A stretch of 64,000 bases of DNA from an uncultured Clostridia bacterium (lineage in GTDB: Bacteria > Bacillota > Clostridia > Lachnospirales > CAMVHY01), in contig CANEHT010000002.1 of assembly GCA_947427385.1 (NCBI GenBank), positions 1-64,000 on the forward strand. Direction: 5' to 3'. This document shows, piece by piece, positions 37,679 through 46,087 of this stretch (position 1 is its first letter; every line of letters starts with the position of its first letter). The notes beneath the pieces are model-generated. The model had not been told where the DNA came from, ran no database searches, and saw only the letters and a program-made list of their open reading frames with translations. Made by a program: the position numbers and the translations under genes.

Positions 37679-38692
37679 ATGAAAACGATAATAGAAAAAG
37701 CGAATGATTCAGCAATACAAAAAGCAGCAGAAATTATTAAACGCGGTGGACTCGTAGCATTTCCAACCGAAACAGTTTATGGTTTAGGAGCAAACGCATT
37801 TGATAGTACGGCGGTAAAAAAAATTTATGCGGCAAAAGGTCGACCATCTGATAATCCATTAATTGTTCATATTGGCGACAAAAATTTTTTAAATGAAATA
37901 GTTAAAGATATAAATAGTGACGCAGAGAAATTAATTAAAAAATTTTGGCCCGGCCCACTTACAATTATTTTTAACAAAAAAGATTGTATTCCACTAGAAA
38001 CTTCGGGTGGATTGAATACGATAGCAGTACGATTTCCTGCAAACAATATCGCACAGAAATTAATTAATTTAGCAAAAGTTCCGATTGCGGCGCCAAGCGC
38101 AAATATTTCCGGTAAACCAAGTTGTACACTTTCGTCACACGTAATTGATGATTTAAATGGAAAAGTTGATATGATTTTGTGCGGCGATGATTTTTTTTAC
38201 GGCCTTGAGTCAACAATAATTGATATGACGGTTGAGATTCCAAAAATTTTGCGGCCCGGCGCAATTACTTTTGAAATGATAAAAAAAGTTTTGGACAAAG
38301 TTGAGATTGAAAAAAATTTAATAAGTGAGCATCCGAAAGCGCCCGGCATGAAATATAAACATTATGCGCCAAATGCTGACGTATTTATTTTTGACGCAAA
38401 TCAGAAAAATATTTCTGACAAAATAAATGAATTGATTTTGCAAAATAGCGATAAAAAAATTGGCGTGCTTGCATGCGACCAGACAAAACATCTATACAAA
38501 AATTGTTTTGTATTATCTTTGGGCGATCAAAATAATCCGACAGTTATCGCACAAAATTTTTTCGCGGCACTACGAACTTTTGATGCAAATGGCATTGAAA
38601 TTATTTATGCTGAAAGTTTTGCGCAAAACGGAATTTGCTTTGCAATAATGAATCGTTTGCTAAAAGCTGCAAATTATAAATTTATAAATTAA
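37679..38692 (+). CDS. L-threonylcarbamoyladenylate synthase (Sua5/YwlC type)
   Basis: A 337-aa enzyme making the threonylcarbamoyl-AMP used for t6A37 in ANN-reading tRNAs. The YrdC domain (GGLVAFPTETVYGLGANAFD, KGRPSDNPLIVHI, APSANISGKPS) takes the first ~205 residues, followed by the Sua5 C-terminal domain linked by PKAPGMKYKHYAP. This two-domain length is Sua5/YwlC rather than short TsaC. Start at ATG 37679 after AAAGGA. Ends at palindromic copy 6. Confidence 0.94.
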   Translation: MKTIIEKANDSAIQKAAEIIKRGGLVAFPTETVYGLGANAFDSTAVKKIYAAKGRPSDNPLIVHIGDKNFLNEIVKDINSDAEKLIKKFWPGPLTIIFNKKDCIPLETSGGLNTIAVRFPANNIAQKLINLAKVPIAAPSANISGKPSCTLSSHVIDDLNGKVDMILCGDDFFYGLESTIIDMTVEIPKILRPGAITFEMIKKVLDKVEIEKNLISEHPKAPGMKYKHYAPNADVFIFDANQKNISDKINELILQNSDKKIGVLACDQTKHLYKNCFVLSLGDQNNPTVIAQNFFAALRTFDANGIEIIYAESFAQNGICFAIMNRLLKAANYKFIN

Positions 38693-38693
38693 T

Positions 38694-38832
38694 AAGACCT
38701 TTACTTTTTTCTTTGAAAAGAAAAAAGTAAAATAAAAAAGAAACTTTATAAAAAAATCTTTGTGTGAAATCACACAAAGATTTTTTTGTTAAAGTTCTTT
38801 TATTACTTTTCTTTCAAGAAAAGTAAGGTTTT
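38694..38832. repeat. Palindromic intergenic element, copy 6
   Basis: Left arm A (AAGACC, TTTACTTTTTTC folding on GAAAAGAAAAAAGTAAA), central hairpin CTTTGTGTGA/TCACACAAAG, right arm A (TTACTTTTCTTTCAAGAAAAGTAAGG). Its left half is almost identical to copy 1, and its centre and right half are nearly identical to copy 5. It lies between converging genes and can terminate both. Confidence 0.88.
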
Positions 38833-38837
38833 TATAA

Positions 38838-39083
38838 TTATTTATCAACGACCAAATGATAAATATTTACGCTAACTAAAATGATATTTACAATTAAATT
38901 ACTCCATTGCTGAGTTAATAAACTATAAACGGCACAGATAGCTGACCCAACTACATTTACCATACGAATATTTCGTTCGCCACGACATAGAAATGAACTT
39001 AATACGATAATGGCACCGATTAACGAAATAATTTGTACGCCATGAGTCATATAGTTCAATTCGGCAAGTAATTTCTCTTTCAT
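38838..39083 (-). CDS. Small membrane protein, YgjV-like, paralogue A
   Basis: An 81-aa protein with three predicted transmembrane segments. A conserved positively charged loop RGERNIR sits between the first and second, followed by VGSAICAVYSLL. The layout resembles half of a YgjV-type inner-membrane protein or a SemiSWEET-like three-helix unit; the function is unknown. AAGGAGTGA lies about 13 nt before the ATG. The gene just upstream encodes a paralogue of the same length, so the two may form a heterodimer. Confidence 0.65.
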   Translation of the reverse strand: MKEKLLAELNYMTHGVQIISLIGAIIVLSSFLCRGERNIRMVNVVGSAICAVYSLLTQQWSNLIVNIILVSVNIYHLVVDK

Positions 39084-39105
39084 TATTCTTTATTCACTCC
39101 TTATT

Positions 39106-39351
39106 TTATTCAGGTTTTAAAAAAATTAGGTAACATAAATTAATAAGTACGATAGTGGAACTTAAAATTAAGAAACAAGTTGAATGCATTAAGTAATTAT
39201 AAACGATACTAAAGCATGAGCCAATAATACTCATAGTACGAATTTTTTTTTCGCCACGTACTGAATATGTAATAATAAGGATAAGAGTAGAAATTGTGCC
39301 AATTAATTCCGCACAATTATTTGCCGTAAAATAATTAATAATAGCCGTCAA
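39106..39351 (-). CDS. Small membrane protein, YgjV-like, paralogue B
   Basis: An 81-aa three-helix membrane protein similar in layout to its neighbour: RGEKKIR after the first hydrophobic segment, IGSCFSIVYNYL in the second, and a Leu-rich third. Start chosen at TTG 39351, 7 nt after AAAGGTGG; an upstream GTG overlaps this site. It is separated from paralogue A by 22 nt. Related by eye to YgjV-family proteins; the function is not known. Confidence 0.62.
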   Translation of the reverse strand: MTAIINYFTANNCAELIGTISTLILIITYSVRGEKKIRTMSIIGSCFSIVYNYLMHSTCFLILSSTIVLINLCYLIFLKPE

Positions 39352-39437
39352 AATAAATACCACCTTTCATAAAAATTTTTTTAAATATAATAACGTTTGT
39401 ATTTTAACAGATAAAAAATAAAATCACAACAAAATTT

Positions 39438-41186
39438 TTAAGACTCATCTGAAATTTTTATCCCTAATTCATTAAGTTGTTGAGGATAAATCGTTTCAGG
39501 TGCATTCGTTAATGGACATGACGCATTCTTAACTTTTGGGAAAGCAATTACGTCACGAATATAATCATTCCCAAGTAAAAGCATAACTAATCTGTCAAAG
39601 CCATAAGCTAATCCACCATGAGGTGGCGCTCCATATTTAAATGCTTCGAGTAAAAATCCAAAACGTTCCTGAATATCTTTTTCAGTAAGATTAATCAAAT
39701 CAAAAATTTTTTTCTGAAGCTCATAATTATATATACGTAAGCTTCCGCCGCCCAACTCAAATCCATTCAAAATAATATCGTAAGCTTTGGCACGAACATT
39801 TTGCGGTGCACTGTCCAATAAATTTAAATCTTCATCCATTGGTGACGTAAAAGGATGATGCATAGCCAAAAATTTATTTTCTTCCGCTGACCATTCAAAC
39901 ATTGGGAACTCAGTCACCCACAAAAATTTATAATCGTTCGTATTAGTCAGATTTAATTTTTTTGCGATATGACAGCGCAAATTTCCGAGTGCATCGAAAA
40001 CAATTTTATTTGACGCATCCGCACAAATTAAAATCAAATCATTGTCACGCGCATTCATACGTGAAATAATTTTTTTAATTTGTTCGTCACTCAAAAATTT
40101 ACTCAAAGAAGTTTTACCATTCGCCGAAATATTTGCTAAAAATTTTGCTTTATATTCTTTGACAAAATCGACGAACGAATCAAGTTGACGACGTGAGAAA
40201 TTTGCATTGTCAACTTTAATAGCACGAACACTTCCACCATTTTTTATAGCGGAATCAAAAATTTCGAACCCACAATTTTGAACAATGTCACTAATATTTT
40301 TCAATTCCATATCGAAACGCACATCAGGTTTATCTGACCCGAATCGTTCCATTGCCTCATTATAAGTCATACGTAAAAATGGCGTTTGGATTTCCACATT
40401 CAAAATATCTTTAAAAACTTTCTTCAACAAATTTTCATTTATAGAAATTATGTCATCCATATCGATGAAAGATAATTCCATATCGACCTGAGTAAACTCA
40501 GGTTGACGGTCCGCACGTAAATCTTCGTCACGAAAACATTTTACAATTTGGTAATAGCGGTCGAATCCCGCAACCATTAATAATTGTTTGAAGAGTTGTG
40601 GCGATTGTGGGAGCGCATAAAATTTCCCATGATGTATACGACTTGGAACGAGATAATCTCTGGCACCTTCAGGCGTTGATTTTGTTAAGAATGGCGTTTC
40701 AATTTCCAAAAATCCATTCGCATTTAAAAATTCACGAATTGATTGCGCTGTTTTGTGCCGAACCATCAAATTTTTTTGAAGCTGCGGGCGCCGCAAATCT
40801 AAATATCTGTATTTCAATCGTAAATCTTCTTTGACATTTTCATCTAAAATTTGAAATGGAGGAACATCTGCCTGTGACAAAATTTTTAGCTCACTCGCTT
40901 CAATCTCAATTTTCCCAGTATTCATTTGTAAATTAATATTTTCGAGCGTGCGCGCAATAACTTTTCCGCTAGCTTCAATTACAAATTCGGAACGTAAAGT
41001 TTGTGCAAGCTCAAACAAATTTTGTTGCTCCTGATTCACAACAATTTGAACTAAACCAGTTCGGTCGCGTAGCGAAATAAAAATTAATTGGCCGAGATTA
41101 CGACGTTTATGAACCCAACCTTTTACGGTTACGGATTGGCCCAAATTTTTTTCTGTAACATCGTTGCACATATGAGAGCGTTTCAT
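39438..41186 (-). CDS. aspS: Aspartyl-tRNA synthetase
   Basis: A 582-aa class II synthetase of the bacterial type. An N-terminal OB-fold anticodon domain (SVTVKGWVHKRRNLGQLIF) is followed by the catalytic core with FRDEDLRADRQPEFTQVDME, an inserted GAD domain and the C-terminal motif GGLAYGFDRLVMLL. Whether it also charges tRNA-Asn cannot be told from sequence. Its ATG directly abuts the hisS stop codon, with GGAGG inside the end of hisS, so hisS-aspS is an operon. Confidence 0.97.
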   Translation of the reverse strand: MKRSHMCNDVTEKNLGQSVTVKGWVHKRRNLGQLIFISLRDRTGLVQIVVNQEQQNLFELAQTLRSEFVIEASGKVIARTLENINLQMNTGKIEIEASELKILSQADVPPFQILDENVKEDLRLKYRYLDLRRPQLQKNLMVRHKTAQSIREFLNANGFLEIETPFLTKSTPEGARDYLVPSRIHHGKFYALPQSPQLFKQLLMVAGFDRYYQIVKCFRDEDLRADRQPEFTQVDMELSFIDMDDIISINENLLKKVFKDILNVEIQTPFLRMTYNEAMERFGSDKPDVRFDMELKNISDIVQNCGFEIFDSAIKNGGSVRAIKVDNANFSRRQLDSFVDFVKEYKAKFLANISANGKTSLSKFLSDEQIKKIISRMNARDNDLILICADASNKIVFDALGNLRCHIAKKLNLTNTNDYKFLWVTEFPMFEWSAEENKFLAMHHPFTSPMDEDLNLLDSAPQNVRAKAYDIILNGFELGGGSLRIYNYELQKKIFDLINLTEKDIQERFGFLLEAFKYGAPPHGGLAYGFDRLVMLLLGNDYIRDVIAFPKVKNASCPLTNAPETIYPQQLNELGIKISDES

Positions 41187-42422
41187 TTAATTTTCCTCCA
41201 AAAATTTATTTATGGAATTGATATCGATTTGTGTTTCAGATTTTGTCAACAAGTTTTTAATTTTCACGGAACCATTTTTAATTTCATCATCACCGATTAT
41301 GGTAAAAAATTTTGCATTAAACTTGCAAGCGGTTTTTATCTGTGATTTTACGCTACGATTTAAATTATTGTACTCGATATTAAATCCTGCGCAACGTAAA
41401 GTATTTGCGATTAGAAAAGATTTTTTGACAGCATTTTCGCCAATATTTCCGATAAATAAATCCAATTTTACTTGACAGTTGTCAAATAAATTTTGCGCTT
41501 TTATGGCGTTAATCATTCTTTCCATTCCGAATCCAAAACCAACGGCAGGAATTTTTTTAGCGCCGAGTTCCGAAACTAAATTATCATAACGGCCGCCGCC
41601 ACAAATTGCACTGTTATCATATATAAATTCGAAAACGGTGCGCGTGTAATAATCAAGTCCACGGACGATTTTGTCGTCAACTTCGTAAAAAATATTTAAA
41701 TCGGTGAGCAAATTTTTCAAAATTTCGAAGTGCAATTTGCATTCATCACAAAGTGAATTTAAAACAGACGGTGCGTTATTCAAAATCTTTTTACATGAAT
41801 CATTTTTGCAATCCAAAATACGAAGCGGATTTAATTCAAAACGATTTTGACAATCGCCACACAAATTTTTTAAATTATCGGCAATAAAATTTTTCAATGT
41901 CAAATTATATTTCGGGCGGCAATTTTCACAGCCAATCGAATTTATTTTTAGCGCCGCACCTTTAATTCCGAGTGCATTTAAAATTTGTGAAGCCAACGAA
42001 ATTATTTCGGCATCACAAGTTGGCGTTGAATCGGCAAATGATTCCGCACCACATTGATGAAACTCACGATAGCGACCTGATTGCGGACGCTCATATCTAA
42101 ATGCCGGCGTAATGTAAAATAATTTTGGCGATGACTCAAACAAATTATTTTGTATTGCACAGCGAACAGTTGGCGCAGTTCCTTCAGGTTTTAGTGTTAA
42201 ACTTCGTCCACCTTTGTCCATAAATGTATACATTTCTTTTTGTGCGATATCGGAATCCTCACCGACACTTCGTGTAAAAAGTTCTGTATTTTCAAACATT
42301 GGCGTTCGTATTTCAGAAAAATTAAATCGGTAAAAGATATCGCGCAAAATATTTTCAATATGAGCCCATAAATATGCCTCAGATGTAAAAATATCTTTCG
42401 TACCGCGTGGAGCCTGTATCAT
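41187..42422 (-). CDS. hisS: Histidyl-tRNA synthetase
   Basis: A 411-aa class II synthetase. It starts MIQAPRGTKDIF, has motif 2-like RYERPQSGRYREFHQCG near residue 115, and the histidine-specific GLDYYTRTVFEF and GGRYDNLVSELG. Start at ATG 42422 after AAAGGAATG; the open frame upstream to 42710 overlaps divergent recN and is not used. hisS-aspS order is conserved in Firmicutes. Confidence 0.97.
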   Translation of the reverse strand: MIQAPRGTKDIFTSEAYLWAHIENILRDIFYRFNFSEIRTPMFENTELFTRSVGEDSDIAQKEMYTFMDKGGRSLTLKPEGTAPTVRCAIQNNLFESSPKLFYITPAFRYERPQSGRYREFHQCGAESFADSTPTCDAEIISLASQILNALGIKGAALKINSIGCENCRPKYNLTLKNFIADNLKNLCGDCQNRFELNPLRILDCKNDSCKKILNNAPSVLNSLCDECKLHFEILKNLLTDLNIFYEVDDKIVRGLDYYTRTVFEFIYDNSAICGGGRYDNLVSELGAKKIPAVGFGFGMERMINAIKAQNLFDNCQVKLDLFIGNIGENAVKKSFLIANTLRCAGFNIEYNNLNRSVKSQIKTACKFNAKFFTIIGDDEIKNGSVKIKNLLTKSETQIDINSINKFLEEN

Positions 42423-42455
42423 TTTTTTCACATTCCTTTCAAAATTTATTACTAT

Positions 42456-42484
42456 ATAATAAACTTTTGTGGAGTTTTTGTAAA
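42456..42484 (-). promoter_or_regulatory. Sigma-A-type promoter of hisS-aspS
   Basis: On the minus strand TTTACA (42484-42479), a 17-nt spacer and TATTAT (42461-42456), about 33 nt before the hisS ATG. No T-box leader is present, since the untranslated leader would be too short. Confidence 0.65.
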
Positions 42485-42519
42485 ATAAAATTTTAAATTC
42501 ATTACAAAAGGTGAAAAAA

Positions 42520-44190
42520 ATGTTAGAGCGACTATTTGTCAAAAATATCGGACTCATAGATGAATTAGAAATAAATTTTGAGTGCGGCCTAAATATTTTT
42601 ACAGGTGAGACTGGCGCCGGTAAATCAATGATTCTAAACTCGATAAATTTTTTATGCGGTAAAAAAATCGATAAAATATTTATCCGTAAAAATTGCGATA
42701 GTGCTATCATTGAAGGCTGTTTCTATCTTGAAAATGATAATGAAAAAAATTTTCTGATGCAAATGGGATTTGATATCGACGCCGACAATTTGGTAATAAT
42801 TTCTCGACAATATTCAGCGTGCAAAACGACAAATCGTTTGAACGGCCGTAGTATCACAGTTGGAATGCTACGCGAAATTTCACAGCAACTTGTAGAATTT
42901 CATGGACAAAATGAGAATCAAAAACTTTTTGACCCACATAAACATTTGGAGATTCTCGATAAATTTTGCGGTCACGAAATAATTACATTAAAAGAAAACT
43001 TGACAGCACAAATAAAAAAATTAAATTCGAATAAAAAAATAATTGCAGACTTACTCGGCCAAGATGATTTGGAAAATAAAATCATGCTTATTGAGTTCCA
43101 AGTCAACGAAATTTTTAATGCAAATTTGATTCAAGATGAAGAAGAAAAATTGCGCGCACGATATAAAATTTTGACCAATGCTAAAAATATTTATGAAAAA
43201 ACCGCGCAGATATATGATTTGCTTTACGACGGCGAATTTTCAGCACGTGATACAATTTCACGCGCAAATCAGTTGGCAATTGAGCAACCTTTCGCTGAAA
43301 ATCTCAATTCAATTTTGATTAATCTTGAAGAAATGAAAAGCGATGTCGCTGATAATTTGGCGACATATGAACAAATTTTGCAAAATAGCGCGCAAGAAAT
43401 GTTGGACATCGAAACACGCTTGGATTTTATTTACGAATTAAAATCGAAATATAAAAAAAACGTCAACGAAATTATTGAATACGGCGACGTTTTGGCAGAA
43501 CAATTACAAAATTTAAAACTTGGCGGCGAAAAAATTGCACAAATTGAAAAAGATATCGCACAAACAGAAAATGAAATTTATTTGTCATGCGAAAAAATCA
43601 GCGAGCTGCGAAAAAAATTTGCAAAAATGATTTGTCAAGAACTCGAAAAAACTTTCGCTGAATTATCAATGCCCGACGCAAAAATAAAAATAGATTTTAC
43701 ACAAAAAGATTTTGACTCAAATGGTTTTGACAACGTAAAATTTTTGATTGCAACAAATTTAGGTGAAGATTTCAAACCGATTGACAAAATTTCATCAGGC
43801 GGTGAAATCTCACGTATCATGCTAGCAATGGAAACTGTCTTCGCAAAATATAACAACATTTCGACAATAATTTTTGACGAAATAGATTCGGGCGTCAGTG
43901 GAAAAGTTGCACAAATGGTTGCGGAAAAATTGAGCGTCGTCAGCAAAAATCATCAACTTATTTGCATTACACACTTGTCACAAATCGCTGCGATGGCCGA
44001 CACACATTTTTTGATTCAAAAAATTTCTACTAACAATTCAACTAACACAACGATTAATAAACTTGACACACAAGAATTAATCACAGAACTTGCACGTATT
44101 TTATCCGGGAAAAAAATAACGGAAACAGTTTTAAAAACCGCCAGTGAAATGAAAAATGAAGCGACAAAATTCAAAAGGAGAAAGTCATGA
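42520..44190 (+). CDS. recN: DNA repair protein RecN
   Basis: A 556-aa SMC-like ATPase acting at double-strand breaks. Walker A FTGETGAGKSMILNSINFL near residue 30, a coiled-coil middle, and at the end SSGGEISRIMLAME and IIFDEIDSGVSGKVAQMV. The ATG at 42520 has AAAGGTGA six nt upstream. It diverges from hisS; its stop overlaps the start of the CAT-like gene by 4 nt (ATGA). Confidence 0.95.
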   Translation: MLERLFVKNIGLIDELEINFECGLNIFTGETGAGKSMILNSINFLCGKKIDKIFIRKNCDSAIIEGCFYLENDNEKNFLMQMGFDIDADNLVIISRQYSACKTTNRLNGRSITVGMLREISQQLVEFHGQNENQKLFDPHKHLEILDKFCGHEIITLKENLTAQIKKLNSNKKIIADLLGQDDLENKIMLIEFQVNEIFNANLIQDEEEKLRARYKILTNAKNIYEKTAQIYDLLYDGEFSARDTISRANQLAIEQPFAENLNSILINLEEMKSDVADNLATYEQILQNSAQEMLDIETRLDFIYELKSKYKKNVNEIIEYGDVLAEQLQNLKLGGEKIAQIEKDIAQTENEIYLSCEKISELRKKFAKMICQELEKTFAELSMPDAKIKIDFTQKDFDSNGFDNVKFLIATNLGEDFKPIDKISSGGEISRIMLAMETVFAKYNNISTIIFDEIDSGVSGKVAQMVAEKLSVVSKNHQLICITHLSQIAAMADTHFLIQKISTNNSTNTTINKLDTQELITELARILSGKKITETVLKTASEMKNEATKFKRRKS

Positions 44191-44834
44191 ATTTTAGAAA
44201 AATCGATATTAAAAATTGGGACAGAAACGAAAATTATAATTGGTTCATAAATGTAAACCGCTGTAAAATTAACATGACAGTCAACATTGATATCACTGAT
44301 TTAATTGCGGCTGTCAAAGAAAATAAAATTAGATGTTATCCAACTTTTACATACATAGCGTCAAAAGTTATAAACGCAAATGATGAATTTAAAATGAATT
44401 ATGACAACGATGGAAATTTGGGCGTTTATGACATAGTTCATCCGCGCTTTCCAATATTTCACGAAAGCAACAAAAGAATTTCAATTTTGTGGACGAAATA
44501 TTCGAACAATTTTCAAACTTTTTATGAAAATTTCACAAACGATATTAATATGTACGGCAATAAACGAAGTATGGCGGCCAAAGGAAAATTTCCGCCAAAT
44601 ATATTTGACATGAGTTCACTTCCATGGACAAGCTTTACAAGTTTTAATTGTCCGCTCGGTAATGACATTTGGCTTCCACCTTTTGTTATGGCCGGCCGTT
44701 TTTTTGAAAACAATGGCAAAATTTTATTACCACTTTCATTAACTGTTCATCACGCTGTTTGTGACGGATATCATGCAAGCAAATTTTTTAATGAATTTCA
44801 AAACTTAGCGACAAATTTCAAGCAGTGGTTATAA
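44187..44834 (+). CDS. Chloramphenicol O-acetyltransferase family protein (CatA-like)
   Basis: A 215-aa protein of the classical trimeric CAT family. The catalytic motif HHAVCDGYH is intact near residue 190, the length equals that of CatA enzymes, and SFTSFN near 150 matches the active-site Ser region. It could acetylate chloramphenicol or another hydroxyl compound; sequence alone does not decide. It begins in the recN stop (ATGA), so it is translationally coupled to a DNA-repair gene, an unusual place for it. No integron, IS or transposon surrounds it. Confidence 0.8.
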   Translation: MNFRKIDIKNWDRNENYNWFINVNRCKINMTVNIDITDLIAAVKENKIRCYPTFTYIASKVINANDEFKMNYDNDGNLGVYDIVHPRFPIFHESNKRISILWTKYSNNFQTFYENFTNDINMYGNKRSMAAKGKFPPNIFDMSSLPWTSFTSFNCPLGNDIWLPPFVMAGRFFENNGKILLPLSLTVHHAVCDGYHASKFFNEFQNLATNFKQWL

Positions 44835-44872
44835 TTTCATTTCACTGATAAATTTACAAAGGAGTGATAAAA

Positions 44873-45454
44873 ATGTTAAATCATATAGGCACGCAAAATA
44901 TTGAAACTGACAGACTTTTGTTAAGAAAATTTGAAATTACTGACGCACCAAAAATGTTTAATAATTGGGCAAAAAATCCTGACAATGTAAAATATCTTTC
45001 ATGGCAAGCACATAAAAATATTGACGAAACGTATAAAGTTTTAAACAAATGGTTAGAAGATTATAAAAATCAAAATTGTTATAAATGGTGCATTACGTTA
45101 AAAAATACGAACGAAGCAATAGGAAGTATTGACGTCATTGAAATAATTGAAATCCGATCAACATGCGAAATTGGCTACATTATCTCAAAAAAATTCTGGA
45201 ATAATGGAATTATGACTGAAGCTTTGGGCGCAGTTATTAAATTTTTATTTACAAATGTAAATTTCAATCGCATACAATTACGACATGCGACAGAAAATCT
45301 AGCATCCGGTAAAGTTATGTTGAAATGCGGATTAAAATTCGAAGGAATTTTAAGACAATACGGCTTTAAAAATAATGGTGAACGATGTAACTCCGCAATT
45401 TATTCAATTTTAAGAGAAGAATTCAATAATTATAAACTTGGAGGTTTTTCATGA
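44873..45454 (+). CDS. GNAT N-acetyltransferase, RimJ/RimL type
   Basis: A 193-aa acetyltransferase. It starts with the family hallmark ETDRLLLRKFEITDA, then CEIGYIISKKFWNNGIMTEALGAV for the acetyl-CoA loop and NLASGKVMLKCGLKFEGILR near the end. RimJ/RimL relatives acetylate ribosomal proteins or antibiotics, but the substrate is not known here. The ATG at 44873 has AAGGAGTGA upstream. It overlaps the next GNAT gene by 4 nt. Confidence 0.85.
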   Translation: MLNHIGTQNIETDRLLLRKFEITDAPKMFNNWAKNPDNVKYLSWQAHKNIDETYKVLNKWLEDYKNQNCYKWCITLKNTNEAIGSIDVIEIIEIRSTCEIGYIISKKFWNNGIMTEALGAVIKFLFTNVNFNRIQLRHATENLASGKVMLKCGLKFEGILRQYGFKNNGERCNSAIYSILREEFNNYKLGGFS

Positions 45455-45864
45455 TAAAAATTGAGCGCACGGAAAATTTTCAGGAATTTGATAAATTAGC
45501 CGACGAATTACTTGATGAATATGATTCAAAAAATGACGTTAATTACAATTTTAAACAATTTGTATTTACGGCAAGTGAAAATGACAAAATTGTTGGTATT
45601 TTAACCGGATTTAGCTATTACGCCGAAGTTCAAATCAATAATTTAGTTGTGCTTGAAAAATATCGCGGTCAAGGTATTGGCTCCAAACTTATAAAACAAG
45701 TTGAAAATTATTTTGCGGGCAAAGGATTTAATAATATAAACTTAACAACAAATTCATTTCAAGCACCAGAATTTTATACAAAATGTGGATTCGAATTAGA
45801 ATTTGTAAGAAATAACAAAGAAAATCCAAAGTTAACAAAATATTTTTTTGTAAAATATTTTTGA
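45451..45864 (+). CDS. GNAT N-acetyltransferase
   Basis: A 137-aa small acetyltransferase with the acetyl-CoA motif LVVLEKYRGQGIGSKLIKQVE near residue 70 and FYTKCGFELEF near 110. Its start overlaps the previous GNAT stop (ATGA), with GGAGG just upstream. Last gene of recN-cat-gnat-gnat, ending at palindromic copy 7. Substrate unknown. Confidence 0.85.
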   Translation: MIKIERTENFQEFDKLADELLDEYDSKNDVNYNFKQFVFTASENDKIVGILTGFSYYAEVQINNLVVLEKYRGQGIGSKLIKQVENYFAGKGFNNINLTTNSFQAPEFYTKCGFELEFVRNNKENPKLTKYFFVKYF

Positions 45865-45891
45865 TTTAAACAGTTTAAAATAAAAAAAGAC

Positions 45892-46070
45892 AAAACCGTT
45901 CTTTTTTGTAAAAAAAACCATAAGCAGCTTTTTTAAAGCTGCTTCATGAAAAACTTTATAAAAAATCTTTGTGCGTTTGCACATAGATTTTTTTGTTAAA
46001 GTTTCTTTTTGTTACTTTTTCTTTTCAAAGAAAAAGTAAAGAATTTTCTTTCAAGAAAAGTAAGGTTTTA
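45892..46070. repeat. Palindromic intergenic element, copy 7 (longest, duplicated right arm)
   Basis: Left arm type B (AAAACCGTTCTTTTTTGTAAAAAAA), hairpin C (AAGCAGCTTT-TTT-AAAGCTGCTT), central hairpin CTTTGTGC/GCACATAG with one mismatch, and a right side with two type A arms in tandem (TTACTTTTTC...GAAAAAGTAA, then TTTTCTTTCAAGAAAAGTAAGG). It fills the gap between the converging GNAT and clpC genes. Confidence 0.87.
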
Positions 46071-46087
46071 AATAAAGTAAAGTTTTT

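Noticed and set aside
42423-42519. T-box leader of hisS
   Set aside because: The promoter lies about 33 nt before the start codon, leaving no room for a T-box.
41187-42710. A 507-codon open frame giving HisRS a 96-residue N-terminal extension
   Set aside because: The extension overlaps divergent recN, carries no synthetase-like sequence, and a clear ribosome binding site precedes the internal ATG at 42422.
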